Assembly: GCA_964462535.1 (NCBI GenBank)
Contig: CAYWXV010000067.1
Span: 1 to 14,376 of the forward strand
Length of the DNA: 14,376 nt
Reading direction: 5' to 3'
DNA from: CAYWXV01 sp964462535
Lineage (GTDB): Bacteria; Bacteroidota; Ignavibacteria; OLB7
The notes beneath the pieces are model-generated. The model did no database searches and was not told where the DNA came from. It saw only the letters and a program-made list of their open reading frames with translations. Position numbers and translations under genes: made by a program. Below are positions 1 to 6,811 of this stretch, piece by piece. Position 1 is the first letter of the stretch. The number at the start of each line of letters is the position of its first letter.

Positions 1-736
1 CTTCCGCATCGCTCAGACCATAGTCGTAGACACGAATGTCATCCATCGCCCCGTGAAAGTAGATGTTTCGCCCCCCATTTCGTGCGATCATGTAGTCGCC
101 GACAATCGAGTCCAGGGAGTTGAATAGAGCTGAGGACGTTTCCCGTTTTACTCCGTCGATCCAGATGTTCCTGCTCGGTGGTGCGACGTTACCGAACGCC
201 GCAACGCAATGATGCCATCGCCCATCATTCACCTGCACACCAGCACTGCCAGAAAACCCGCCACCCCTATAGAACGCAGCATTGCTGACGAAGAGCCCGA
301 TCGCAACTCCCGCGCCATAGTATATGGCATCCACCTCCGGGATCCCCTTGGCGAAAAGGACTGGCGACCGACCAAGCGTGAACCATGCACTCTCATGTCC
401 ATAACAGAACTTGATCCACATGGAGACTGTGACCATCCTTGGTCGGATACCCGCGTTGTCAGGTATTCTGATGTAGTCATCCACGCCATCGAAGAGCAGT
501 GCGCTCTGCACATTACCGAACCGATTGGCTATGGGACGAGCGCCGTTGTTTACGCCATGATTTCCGTTTCCGCTTGCGTCGTTCGCCGTGCCGTCGAGCG
601 GGAGATGAATGAGAAGCGTCTGCGCATGCAGCAGACTGCCGACGATAATCACGCCGAGCACCACAACAACTCCGCGTAACAGCGACGCGGGAGCAATTCC
701 ACTCAATCCATGAGGCATCCTGGCAGGTCTTCGCAT
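1..736 (-). CDS. Secreted LamG/concanavalin A-like domain protein (3' end cut by window edge)
   Basis: Translating the minus strand gives an open frame from the window edge back to position 736, with an in-frame stop further upstream at 809-811. The protein has a basic N-terminus, a long hydrophobic stretch (VVVVLGVIIVGSLLHAQ) that looks like a signal peptide, then a LamG/jelly-roll domain. Its hallmarks are LPLDGTANDASGNGNHG, FDGVDDYIRIPD, GRWHHCVAAF, IWIDGVK and, at the edge, DDIRVYDYGLSDAE. Such beta-sandwich domains usually bind carbohydrate or mediate adhesion in exported proteins; this one has no visible catalytic motif. I chose the ATG at 736 because AGGA lies about five bases upstream; an in-frame ATG at 718 is the alternative. 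The C-terminal part is outside the window, so further domains or a sorting signal cannot be judged. It lies downstream of the small secreted protein at 818-1174 on the same strand. Confidence 0.85.
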   Translation of the reverse strand, partial: MRRPARMPHGLSGIAPASLLRGVVVVLGVIIVGSLLHAQTLLIHLPLDGTANDASGNGNHGVNNGARPIANRFGNVQSALLFDGVDDYIRIPDNAGIRPRMVTVSMWIKFCYGHESAWFTLGRSPVLFAKGIPEVDAIYYGAGVAIGLFVSNAAFYRGGGFSGSAGVQVNDGRWHHCVAAFGNVAPPSRNIWIDGVKRETSSALFNSLDSIVGDYMIARNGGRNIYFHGAMDDIRVYDYGLSDAE

Positions 737-817
737 TATGGTCCTGTGGAAACTCGACGAACACCATTGCGGGAGTGTCTCCTGTGCAGCATTGGAGACA
801 TCCCAGCGTCAACGTCG

Positions 818-1174
818 CTATTCGTTGATAATCAATCGCCCGCTGTAGCGGCGATTGGCGTCGATGTACACGTCATCGTGAACTGTTGTGTCTCCTTCGT
901 CGATGTCAACTACTCTCGTTCTTCCAACGGATATGAAGCCCGCCGGATCGCAACTGGTGCATTCGACCGTGGCGTGTCCTTTGTCGATGTGATCCCCATA
1001 CGTGTACTCGAATTTCGTTTGCGCATCAGCAGTCGCGAGCGTCACCACACACAGTGCGCAGAGGAGCAGGAACAGTAGACGGAGTGGCGGTCGGGGGATT
1101 TGGAGCACTGGACACCCCGTTGAGAGCTGTCCTCCTACCGGGGGGCGTGCGATACAAAGAGAGTTGCGATCCAT
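818..1174 (-). CDS. Small secreted protein, function unknown
   Basis: A 118-residue frame with a strongly hydrophobic segment (LRLLFLLLCALCVVTLATADA) followed by a likely cleavage site before QTKFEYTYGD. The mature part is about 67 residues, acidic, with a CTSC pair and a final beta-like stretch (DVYIDANRRYSGRLIINE). I do not recognise a family. The ATG at 1174 is preceded by GGAGG six bases away, a good ribosome-binding site in a window where most genes lack one. It would give an unusually long 30-residue region before the hydrophobic core, and a GTG start about 22 codons later would give a more normal signal peptide. The gene lies 81 bp upstream of the LamG gene on the same strand, so the two may be co-transcribed. 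The signal peptide and the coherent composition support a real gene. Confidence 0.6.
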   Translation of the reverse strand: MDRNSLCIARPPVGGQLSTGCPVLQIPRPPLRLLFLLLCALCVVTLATADAQTKFEYTYGDHIDKGHATVECTSCDPAGFISVGRTRVVDIDEGDTTVHDDVYIDANRRYSGRLIINE

Positions 1175-1231
1175 TCAACACCTCCGGGAGTGGATGTTGG
1201 GATAGAGGCGTGGGCTATTCGGAGGGAACGA

Positions 1232-1274
1232 CTTCCCGAGGGAAGGGTGTTCAGGTCGTGCCAACGTGGGCACG
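1232..1274. other. Pair of adjacent hairpins in a gene-free gap
   Basis: Two perfect inverted repeats sit side by side: CTTCC-CGAG-GGAAG (1232-1245) and CGTGCC-AACGTG-GGCACG (1257-1274). GGGTGT at 1245-1250 and ACACCC at 1284-1289 could close a further stem around the second hairpin. No T-run follows on either strand, so this does not look like a simple intrinsic terminator. The 1175-1613 gap has no convincing gene. These could be structured RNA or a degenerate repeat element. Confidence 0.4.
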
Positions 1275-1497
1275 GTTGGGATGACACCCTCACCCTCGTC
1301 GTCACGGAATGTGCTAGGGTGCAGCGGGGTGCGCGGAGAACCCTCACAAATGAAGACCGTCCGAATGTTGAAACGTCGCGCGTATAACAGCAGAATGGCG
1401 AAACCCCCTCAGCGGGCGTCGCATCCACCAGATCTTCTGCCATGGCGTTCGTATCGACTCGTGCGCAACCCAAGGATCCGGCTTCAAGACCGTATGC

Positions 1498-1546
1498 GCG
1501 AGGGTTGAACGCCGCGAACCCGGCTGAGCCAGGGTACAACCCTCGC
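1498..1546. other. Strong two-tier stem-loop (10-bp perfect outer stem)
   Basis: GCGAGGGTTG (1498-1507) is exactly reverse-complementary to CAACCCTCGC (1537-1546). Inside lies a second stem, ACCCGGC-TGA-GCC-A-GGGT, with one bulged base. No T-tract follows on either strand. It begins about 115 bp before the lipoprotein gene at 1614, so it could be a 5' leader structure, a small RNA or a palindromic repeat. The pairing is directly visible; the role is not. Confidence 0.5.
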
Positions 1547-1590
1547 CATCACAGTTCCTCCCTCGCTCATCGCGAAAAAGTCGCATCTTC

Positions 1591-1608
1591 CGTTGCACTA
1601 ACGCAACG
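1591..1608 (+). promoter_or_regulatory. Hairpin directly before the 1614 start codon
   Basis: CGTTGC-ACTAAC-GCAACG forms a 6-bp perfect stem with a 6-base loop ending five bases before the ATG at 1614. In an mRNA it would occupy the ribosome footprint and could dampen translation initiation. No Shine-Dalgarno sequence is visible here. The regulatory role is inference. Confidence 0.35.
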
Positions 1609-1613
1609 TTCAC

Positions 1614-2468
1614 ATGACCCTTCAGTTCTCTGTGCGCATCGCTTCTTTCCTTGCCTTCCTGACACTCTCGCTCGCCGTTGCGGCATGTGGTGACGACAAG
1701 CCGTCACAGAGCGACGATGAGCTTGACACGGTAACGGCAATACCACAGCCAACACCGCAGGACACCTCTTCGGAACAGGACGCCTCCATTCGTCAGGTAT
1801 CGCCAATCGACAGTTCGATCGCGTTCGAGGTGAAGATCGGCGACACTATCCCTCCGTACGTTCTTCGCTTCCGCCCCGACTGGACGGCAAGGAAGTTCGA
1901 TACCATCATCGTCTCTCGACAGGGGAGCGAGGTACAGCGTCTTACGAACTTCGACATGGAGGAGGGGACCGTCGCGCAGACGGACGATCCCGCATCCTAC
2001 TTCTCTGCACGTGATCTCAACTTCGACGGACGACTCGATTTGCAGCTGATGGTCGGAGGATCATCGACATCGCACAGCTACTGTTACTGGCTCTTCAATC
2101 CCCGCACGGGACAGTTCGTGGTCGACGCAACGTTGAAACAGGAAAAGGGGGCGCCCTGGATCAATGAGAAGGAGAAGACCGTGATGTTCCATACCAATCA
2201 GGGCTGTGGTGGACGTTGCTACACAAGAAACACCTATCAATTCAGTGACAGCACCGGACACTTCACTCTGATTCGCCAGGAGACACAGATCGCTACCGGC
2301 GTGAAGCAGGTACGGAACGATCGCAAGAAGGGGAAGGACGAGAAGGATGGGCGTGTCTACTATGATGACAACCCGAATTCACGCTACGTCCGCACGATCA
2401 AGGGGATGAAGGATGGGAAGTTCCAGGTGCTCAGTAAGAAGGTGTTGAGCGGCGGGGAAGCGATGTGA
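1614..2468 (+). CDS. Lipoprotein with DxNxDG calcium-loop-like motif
   Basis: A 284-residue protein with a lipoprotein signal peptide: hydrophobic core at about residues 8-22 and lipobox VAAC with the acylated Cys at 25. An acidic, Ser/Thr/Gln-rich linker follows (about 26-65). The folded part includes DLNFDGRLDL (134-143), a DxNxDG loop of the kind that binds calcium, followed by YCYWLFNPRTGQF (156-168). That arrangement resembles the XAC2610-type family of bacterial envelope proteins; this is recalled from motif pattern and not tested. Four cysteines (157, 198, 202 and the lipid Cys) include a CGGRC pair suited to a disulfide. A very basic stretch (about 234-247) precedes the C-terminus. 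It is preceded by a structured gap and followed by G-rich heptamer repeats that start at its stop codon. The envelope location is well supported; the function is unknown. Confidence 0.82.
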   Translation: MTLQFSVRIASFLAFLTLSLAVAACGDDKPSQSDDELDTVTAIPQPTPQDTSSEQDASIRQVSPIDSSIAFEVKIGDTIPPYVLRFRPDWTARKFDTIIVSRQGSEVQRLTNFDMEEGTVAQTDDPASYFSARDLNFDGRLDLQLMVGGSSTSHSYCYWLFNPRTGQFVVDATLKQEKGAPWINEKEKTVMFHTNQGCGGRCYTRNTYQFSDSTGHFTLIRQETQIATGVKQVRNDRKKGKDEKDGRVYYDDNPNSRYVRTIKGMKDGKFQVLSKKVLSGGEAM

Positions 2469-2512
2469 GGGGCTGGGGACTGGGGAGTGCGCGCTGGCTG
2501 AGCTTGTTGAAA
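2467..2512 (+). repeat. Degenerate G-rich heptamer repeats plus a GCTGAGCTTGT-type motif
   Basis: From the stop codon of the lipoprotein gene the sequence falls into 7-base units: GAGGGGC, TGGGGAC, TGGGGAG, TGCGCGC. They are followed by CTGAGCTTGTTGAAA (2498-2512). This resembles the CTGAGCTTGTCGAA-type repeat that recurs in intergenic DNA of many bacteria. The heptamer ACTGGGG is the reverse complement of CCCCAGT, a unit described for cyanobacterial short tandem repeats. The rest of the gap to 2672 holds only the palindromes and promoter candidate listed separately. Confidence 0.55.
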
Positions 2513-2571
2513 CGAGCGAGGCGGCGGTGGGGCGGGGAATAAATCCAGTGGTCCGGGGGTTGTAGTTGATA

Positions 2572-2590
2572 GCGCGGCGTGACGCCGCGC
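2572..2590. other. Very GC-rich palindrome GCGCGGCG-TGA-CGCCGCGC
   Basis: An 8-bp perfect all-GC stem with a 3-base loop sits between the lipoprotein and Omp28-like genes. No T-run follows, so it is at best an atypical terminator for the upstream gene. A second, weaker inverted repeat, TCGAGGG...CCCTCGA (2608-2635, 14-base loop), follows closely. Confidence 0.4.
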
Positions 2591-2647
2591 ATCGAGTTAT
2601 GTAGGTTTCGAGGGTCACGTCCAATCGGCCCTCGATCAACCACCAGA

Positions 2648-2655
2648 TATCTTTC
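2648..2655 (+). promoter_or_regulatory. Candidate Bacteroidota-type -7 box TATCTTTC
   Basis: It matches TAnnTTTG at seven of eight positions (counting n) and lies 17 bp before the ATG at 2673, which would give a very short leader. No TTG -33 element is evident at the expected distance, so support is only from the -7 motif and position. Confidence 0.35.
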
Positions 2656-2672
2656 GTCAATCGTTGTCACCG

Positions 2673-3548
2673 ATGCCACTACGTCGTTTGTCTGTAATCG
2701 CCATCTCCCTTTTGGTCGTCGGGTCGTCCCTTTTTGCTCAGGTCCAACGGAACGTGTTGCTGGAAGAGTTCACCGGTGCGTGGTGTGGCTTCTGCCCGGC
2801 GGCAAAGCCAGCAGTGGACAGTCTTCAGCGTCTCTATCCCGGTCTGATTGTCGTGGCAATCCATGGCGGTGGTGTGGACGCGATGGAGATCCCCGAAGGG
2901 AAGGCTCTAGCAGCGACGTATCAGCCGCAAGCCTACCCGGCAGGAATGATCGATCGTGTTCTCTGGAGTCAACGGTATGGTCCGGCGCGAGCGCTGGCCA
3001 ACTGGGAGGGTCACATCATGGAACAGGCGGCGCGGACCGCGGAGGTGTCCGTCTCCGTCGATGCCGACTTCACGCCCACCACACGCGAGATTCGGACCAC
3101 GGTTCGGGCGACCTTCGTCGAACGCCCGATCACGGGAGCGTTCCGCGTCAATCTCTATCTGGTGGAGGACAGTGTGGTTGGAACAGGGCGGGGATATGAC
3201 CAGACCAACTACGGCAACACCGATCCCGCGCATCCCTACTATGGAGCCGGGAATCCGATCGTCGGCTTCGTGCACGACAATGTCCTTCGCGCCATGCCCT
3301 CTGGACCGACAGGAACGGAAGGGATCATACCGAACGATCCTGAAATCGGCACGACCTACCAATCAGCCTACACCTTTGCCCTCCCCACGAACGTCCGGCC
3401 GGAACATGCGCGCCTTGTTGCGTTCATTTCGTACTACGGTGATGACTGGAGTGGACGCGAAGTCCTGAATGCACAACAACGACCGCTGTTGCCGGAGACG
3501 AGCGGTGTGTTGCGCGAACCACGTCGGCAACGGCTCTGGCTGGAATGA
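2673..3548 (+). CDS. Omp28-related secreted/outer-membrane protein with CxxC
   Basis: A 291-residue protein with a signal peptide (about residues 1-22, ending SSLFAQ). The mature start, VLLEEFTGAWCGFCPAA, is characteristic of Omp28-related proteins: a thioredoxin-like fold entry with W37 and the redox-type pair C38-GF-C41. Further family-like segments are VVAIHGGGVDAMEI and YPAGMIDRV. The rest looks beta-rich (about 125-270). Omp28 was described from Porphyromonas gingivalis; its cellular role is not well settled, but the CxxC suggests thiol chemistry in the envelope. I chose the ATG at 2673 over an in-frame TTG at 2664. The last 20 residues (from about RPLLPETSG) are basic and lack a recognisable type IX sorting domain. 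They end right before a heptamer repeat block, so the C-terminus may have been altered by repeat growth; that is inference. Confidence 0.85.
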   Translation: MPLRRLSVIAISLLVVGSSLFAQVQRNVLLEEFTGAWCGFCPAAKPAVDSLQRLYPGLIVVAIHGGGVDAMEIPEGKALAATYQPQAYPAGMIDRVLWSQRYGPARALANWEGHIMEQAARTAEVSVSVDADFTPTTREIRTTVRATFVERPITGAFRVNLYLVEDSVVGTGRGYDQTNYGNTDPAHPYYGAGNPIVGFVHDNVLRAMPSGPTGTEGIIPNDPEIGTTYQSAYTFALPTNVRPEHARLVAFISYYGDDWSGREVLNAQQRPLLPETSGVLREPRRQRLWLE

Positions 3549-3551
3549 GAG

Positions 3552-3633
3552 TGGGGGCTAGGGGCTGGGCGCTGGGCGCTAGGCACTGGGCGCTGGGCTC
3601 TACTTCCCACTTTCCACTCCCCACTTTCTACCA
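3552..3633. repeat. Heptamer tandem repeats: G-rich array then inverted C-rich array
   Basis: Positions 3552-3600 are exactly seven 7-base units: TGGGGGC, TAGGGGC, TGGGCGC, TGGGCGC, TAGGCAC, TGGGCGC, TGGGCTC. After five bases, 3606-3633 holds heptamers in the opposite sense: CCCACTT, TCCACTC, CCCACTT, TCTACCA. The G-rich half contains a canonical quadruplex motif from 3553 (G-runs separated by CTA, CT and CGCT). The two halves can partly pair into a long imperfect hairpin directly after the Omp28-like gene. Confidence 0.75.
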
Positions 3634-3670
3634 CCTACAATCTTCTTACCCCGTTTCCCTAGCTTCGTGC

Positions 3671-4762
3671 ATGCACCCAGCCAGCACGATTCTCGGGGCC
3701 ATCCTCTGGATCGCCTTCGTCGTCATCCTCCCCATCGACGCCGACCCCGTCTCGTACATCACACCTCTCCTCCTGCTGGCACTTCTGGTCCTGATTCCAC
3801 TCGTTCTCGGCATTCCAGATCGGCACGAACAGTCCAAGCCCTTCTTCCAGGTCGATAGCTCAACGTTCGAGTCGTCAGACCAGGATGACCCTTCCGATCA
3901 TGACTCGATTTCCGACAACGGTCAACCACCAACCGCCCCCCCTCAACACCTGACCTCGACCGGCCTTCGCCGCTTTGCCCGTACCCTCCATCCTTTTGCC
4001 GCAGTCAGTGCTGCGTTGTCGTTTCTTCTGGAGCCAGGTATATGGGCCGGCGTCTTCTGCGGCTTCTGGCTTCTCTTCTCCTTAACGCTCGCTGCTCATT
4101 CCATCTATCGCATCGTCGAGAGGAAGGGTGTCGGGCCATTGGAGGAGCTGGCAGTCGACATCGGGAAGCTCTACCTGCCAATAGGCGCCCTCTGGCTCCT
4201 GGCATCGCGTCTGGGTCTGGCAGTGATGGGGTTCGGTGGCGTCATTGCGCTACTGACTGCGGTCCACTTCCACTACGCCGGATTTCTTGCTTCAACTCTT
4301 GCGGGTCTGGCTGGCCGACAGATGAGTGAGGCGCCGACAAGAACTCTCTATCGACTGACGACACCCGCAGTCCTTGCCGGACCTATCCTGGTTGCTGTCG
4401 GTATCGTCCTCTCCTCGCAACAGGTCATGGCTGCATCGATCGTCGAAGTGGCAGCGGCTACGCTTCTTGCGACAGGGGTCGCTCTCCTTGCTGCATCGGT
4501 CATCGTCGGCGTTGTACCACGGCTCTCCTCCATCAGCTCTCAAATCCTTCTCACACTCTGGGGTCTTTCATCAACTGTGGCGATGGTCCTCGCTGTCCTC
4601 TACGCACTGGCGATGGCAACCGAGGCGGAGTTCATGAACATCCCCCGCATGGTCATTCTGCACGGAACGCTCAATGCCGGCGGGGCGCTTGTGGGCCTGC
4701 TTGGATGGCGTCTTCTGTATCGAGATGCGACGTCTTCCGGAGGCGACCACGAGTCAACCTAG
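3671..4762 (+). CDS. YndJ-like multi-pass membrane protein
   Basis: A 363-residue integral membrane protein with about eight to ten hydrophobic segments: two near 5-22 and 30-48, then the rest from about 108 to 350. Two motifs fit the YndJ family of Bacillus: HFHYAGF (199-205) inside a helix and HGTLNAGG (331-338) in the last helix pair. The conserved histidines could bind metal or cofactor, but the family has no established function. A Ser/Asp-rich loop (about 61-95) between the second and third helices is very acidic and probably disordered. The open frame extends upstream to 3545 only through the heptamer repeats, so the ATG at 3671 is the sensible start. It is the first gene of a same-strand run; the methyltransferase starts 22 bp after its stop. 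The family assignment rests on the two motifs and topology. Confidence 0.75.
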   Translation: MHPASTILGAILWIAFVVILPIDADPVSYITPLLLLALLVLIPLVLGIPDRHEQSKPFFQVDSSTFESSDQDDPSDHDSISDNGQPPTAPPQHLTSTGLRRFARTLHPFAAVSAALSFLLEPGIWAGVFCGFWLLFSLTLAAHSIYRIVERKGVGPLEELAVDIGKLYLPIGALWLLASRLGLAVMGFGGVIALLTAVHFHYAGFLASTLAGLAGRQMSEAPTRTLYRLTTPAVLAGPILVAVGIVLSSQQVMAASIVEVAAATLLATGVALLAASVIVGVVPRLSSISSQILLTLWGLSSTVAMVLAVLYALAMATEAEFMNIPRMVILHGTLNAGGALVGLLGWRLLYRDATSSGGDHEST

Positions 4763-4770
4763 CGGGAATG

Positions 4771-4778
4771 TATCTTTG
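4771..4778 (+). promoter_or_regulatory. Candidate -7 box TATCTTTG before the methyltransferase
   Basis: A perfect match to the Bacteroidota TAnnTTTG -7 consensus, ending six bases before the ATG at 4785. If used, transcription would start at or next to the start codon and give a leaderless mRNA. No clear TTG -33 element is seen upstream, and read-through from the YndJ-like gene remains possible. Confidence 0.4.
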
Positions 4779-4784
4779 GCGTCC

Positions 4785-5750
4785 ATGAAGCAGGTGTACT
4801 CCGAAGATCTCGTCCTGAGGGTCAACGAGCTGTTCTACGATCTGATCGACGACCAGTACGACGACGTACACAGGGAGATGGAGGGGGCGGAGTTGAAGCG
4901 TTGGCGGGAGAACGTTGCCCGCTACCTGAATACCACTGATCCTCTGACGATTGCCGACATCGGTTCGGGCTCGGGGCTCGTGGGAACGATGATCGCACCG
5001 ATGTTGAAGAGGGGAGACCTCTTCATCTGCGCTGATCTGTCAAGCGGAATGCTCGAACGTGCCGAGTCGGCGCTGCGAAAACCCCTCCTTCAGTGTCGTC
5101 TCGACTTCAGGAAGATTGAACGGGGGACCCCTATTCGTCTCCCGTTCGACGATGGCACGCTCGATGCCGTCACGATGAATTCCGTTCTTCATCATATCAA
5201 GGAGACCGAAGAGTTTCTTCGGGAAATCGACAGGGTGTTGAAGCCCGGTGGTCTCTACTTTCTTGGTCACGAACCGAACAGTCGCTTTGTAGAGAGCCGC
5301 GTGCTTCGGCTGAACTACGCTGTCCTGAAGGGTCTCCTGATGCCGCGACATACGCTGATCAAAGCGTCGCATCGCCTCGGTCTCTACCCCCTCATGCTCC
5401 GTCTCTATCATGCGGTGCGCCCGGCTAAGAGAAGCCGGGGACTTGCACAGCTTGGCACGATCAATTCGACCTTGCGTGCAGAGGGATTGATCGAACGTGA
5501 CCTTACGTTCGAGGAGATCGCTGGCATCACGGACATCCGCGACAGCGAAGGCTTCGATGCCCAACAACTCTATCCAGGCTTCGAACCACTTTCCCTCGAG
5601 ACCTATAATCACATGCTCCTCATATCGATCAAGCATGGTGACCGGTCTCTCGTCCGCAACTACGAATCGATCCTCCGGAGAAGGTATCCCGACCGTGGAG
5701 CCACCTTCTTCGCTGTCTTCCGCAAACACGATTCCTCTTCCCACACATAG
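4785..5750 (+). CDS. Class I SAM-dependent methyltransferase
   Basis: A 321-residue protein with a Rossmann-type methyltransferase core of the Methyltransf_11 kind. It shows motif I IADIGSGSG (56-64), an acidic residue ending strand 2 (ICADLS, D84) for the SAM ribose, the LHHI motif (135-138) after strand 4 and DRVLKPGG (149-156) before strand 5. An N-terminal helical lid of about 50 residues and a C-terminal region of about 150 residues flank the core. The long C-terminal part probably defines the substrate, which I cannot name. The frame is open back to 4674, but the preceding gene occupies that DNA and the family-like sequence begins at MKQVYSEDL, so I place the start at 4785. The TolB-like gene follows after six bases. 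Its place next to a nucleotide-sugar enzyme makes a surface-glycan or lipid methylation role possible but unproven. Confidence 0.85.
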   Translation: MKQVYSEDLVLRVNELFYDLIDDQYDDVHREMEGAELKRWRENVARYLNTTDPLTIADIGSGSGLVGTMIAPMLKRGDLFICADLSSGMLERAESALRKPLLQCRLDFRKIERGTPIRLPFDDGTLDAVTMNSVLHHIKETEEFLREIDRVLKPGGLYFLGHEPNSRFVESRVLRLNYAVLKGLLMPRHTLIKASHRLGLYPLMLRLYHAVRPAKRSRGLAQLGTINSTLRAEGLIERDLTFEEIAGITDIRDSEGFDAQQLYPGFEPLSLETYNHMLLISIKHGDRSLVRNYESILRRRYPDRGATFFAVFRKHDSSSHT

Positions 5751-5756
5751 CAACCC

Positions 5757-6803
5757 ATGACTCTACGATTCGCCTTCCCCCTCCTCACCCTACTCCTCCT
5801 CTCATGTTCATCCGGACAGGATCTGGTCCTTGAGGGAGAGGAACCATTCTTCTCCAACATTCGGCAATTGACGTTCGAGGGGGAGAATGCGGAGGGATAT
5901 TTCAGCTTCGACGAGAAGCACTTCATCTATCAGCGGACACATCCAAGTGCGAATGAGCAGTGCGATCAGATCTGGACGTATGACTTGAAGAGCGGATATC
6001 AGAAGAGAATATCGAGTGGGAAGGGGAGAACGACATGTTCCTATTACCTCCCCGGCGACTCACTGGTTCTCTACGCCACAACGGAGGCCGGTGGTCCCGA
6101 TTGCCCGCCACCCCCTGACATGTCACATGGGTACACATGGGCGATCTATCCCGACTACGACATCGTCCTTGCCGATACCACTGGAAGGACGATCCGCAAG
6201 TTGACCGACACTCCAGGCTACGACGCTGAAGCCACTGTCTCGCCAACCGGTGACCGCATCGTCTTTACATCGACACGGACAGGCGATATCGAACTCTTCT
6301 CGATGAAGCTGGATGGATCGGATGTCCGACAGCTGACGAATCTTCCAGGCTATGATGGTGGTGCGTTCTACTCGTGGGATGGAAAGAGCATCGTCTTCCG
6401 CGCAAGTCGTCCGACCGAGAAGGATCTGGAGGGATACCGCACGCTGTTGCGACAGAACCTGGTTCGGCCATCACGCATGGAGATCTTTGTGATGGATGCC
6501 GATGGGAAGAACATGCGTCAGATCACGAACAACGGCGCGGCAAACTTCGCCCCCTTCTGGCATCCAGATGGTAAGCACATCATTTTCGCCAGCAACATGG
6601 GCGATCCCCATGGCCGCGACTTCGATCTCTATATCATCAACAAGGATGGCACAGGCATCCGTCAGGTAACACGGAACACGTCGTTCGATGGCTTCCCGAT
6701 GTTCACACGTGACGGAAAGCGACTGATCTTTGCCTCGAACAGAAATGCCGCGAAGGTTGGCGAAACGAATCTCTTCATCTGCGACTTCTCTCTACCCGAC
6801 TAA
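5757..6803 (+). CDS. TolB-like beta-propeller lipoprotein (PD40 repeats)
   Basis: A 348-residue protein with a short lipoprotein signal peptide and lipobox LLSC (lipidated Cys 17). The mature part is built from repeated TolB/PD40 blades with recurring IRQLT, SPTGDRIVFTS, WHPDGKHIIFAS and RDGKRLIFASNRN segments; at least five blades are visible, enough with degenerate ones for a six- or seven-bladed propeller. An insert with CPPPP (about 115-130) is unlike a normal blade. Lipidated propellers of this type are common in Bacteroidota and act as envelope interaction scaffolds or sensors. It is not TolB itself: there is no TolB N-terminal domain and no tol/pal genes nearby. It starts six bases after the methyltransferase stop and ends eight bases before the SDR gene, so co-transcription is very likely. 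Confidence 0.88.
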   Translation: MTLRFAFPLLTLLLLSCSSGQDLVLEGEEPFFSNIRQLTFEGENAEGYFSFDEKHFIYQRTHPSANEQCDQIWTYDLKSGYQKRISSGKGRTTCSYYLPGDSLVLYATTEAGGPDCPPPPDMSHGYTWAIYPDYDIVLADTTGRTIRKLTDTPGYDAEATVSPTGDRIVFTSTRTGDIELFSMKLDGSDVRQLTNLPGYDGGAFYSWDGKSIVFRASRPTEKDLEGYRTLLRQNLVRPSRMEIFVMDADGKNMRQITNNGAANFAPFWHPDGKHIIFASNMGDPHGRDFDLYIINKDGTGIRQVTRNTSFDGFPMFTRDGKRLIFASNRNAAKVGETNLFICDFSLPD

Positions 6804-6811
6804 CCCCCGAT

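Noticed and set aside
209..679. 156-residue plus-strand open frame
   Set aside because: It is antisense to the LamG gene, whose minus-strand frame has a signal peptide and clear domain motifs.
710..1078. 122-residue plus-strand open frame
   Set aside because: It runs opposite to the secreted small protein and the LamG start, with no recognisable features.
1135..1539. 134-residue minus-strand open frame in the gap
   Set aside because: It has no domain or signal peptide, an odd Ser/Arg/Thr/Pro composition, overlaps the small secreted gene and covers the inverted repeats. GC-rich DNA often gives such open frames by chance.
1232..1546. tRNA or other standard RNA gene in the gap
   Set aside because: No T-loop, anticodon arm or CCA-type pattern was seen, and none of the signatures I know for SRP RNA, tmRNA or RNase P RNA.
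2579..3199. 206-residue plus-strand frame overlapping the Omp28-like gene
   Set aside because: It is a frame-shifted reading of the same DNA. Its Arg/Gly/Ser-rich composition is typical of out-of-frame GC-rich sequence.
5040..5753. 237-residue minus-strand open frame
   Set aside because: It lies antisense to the methyltransferase, which has all expected motifs on the plus strand.
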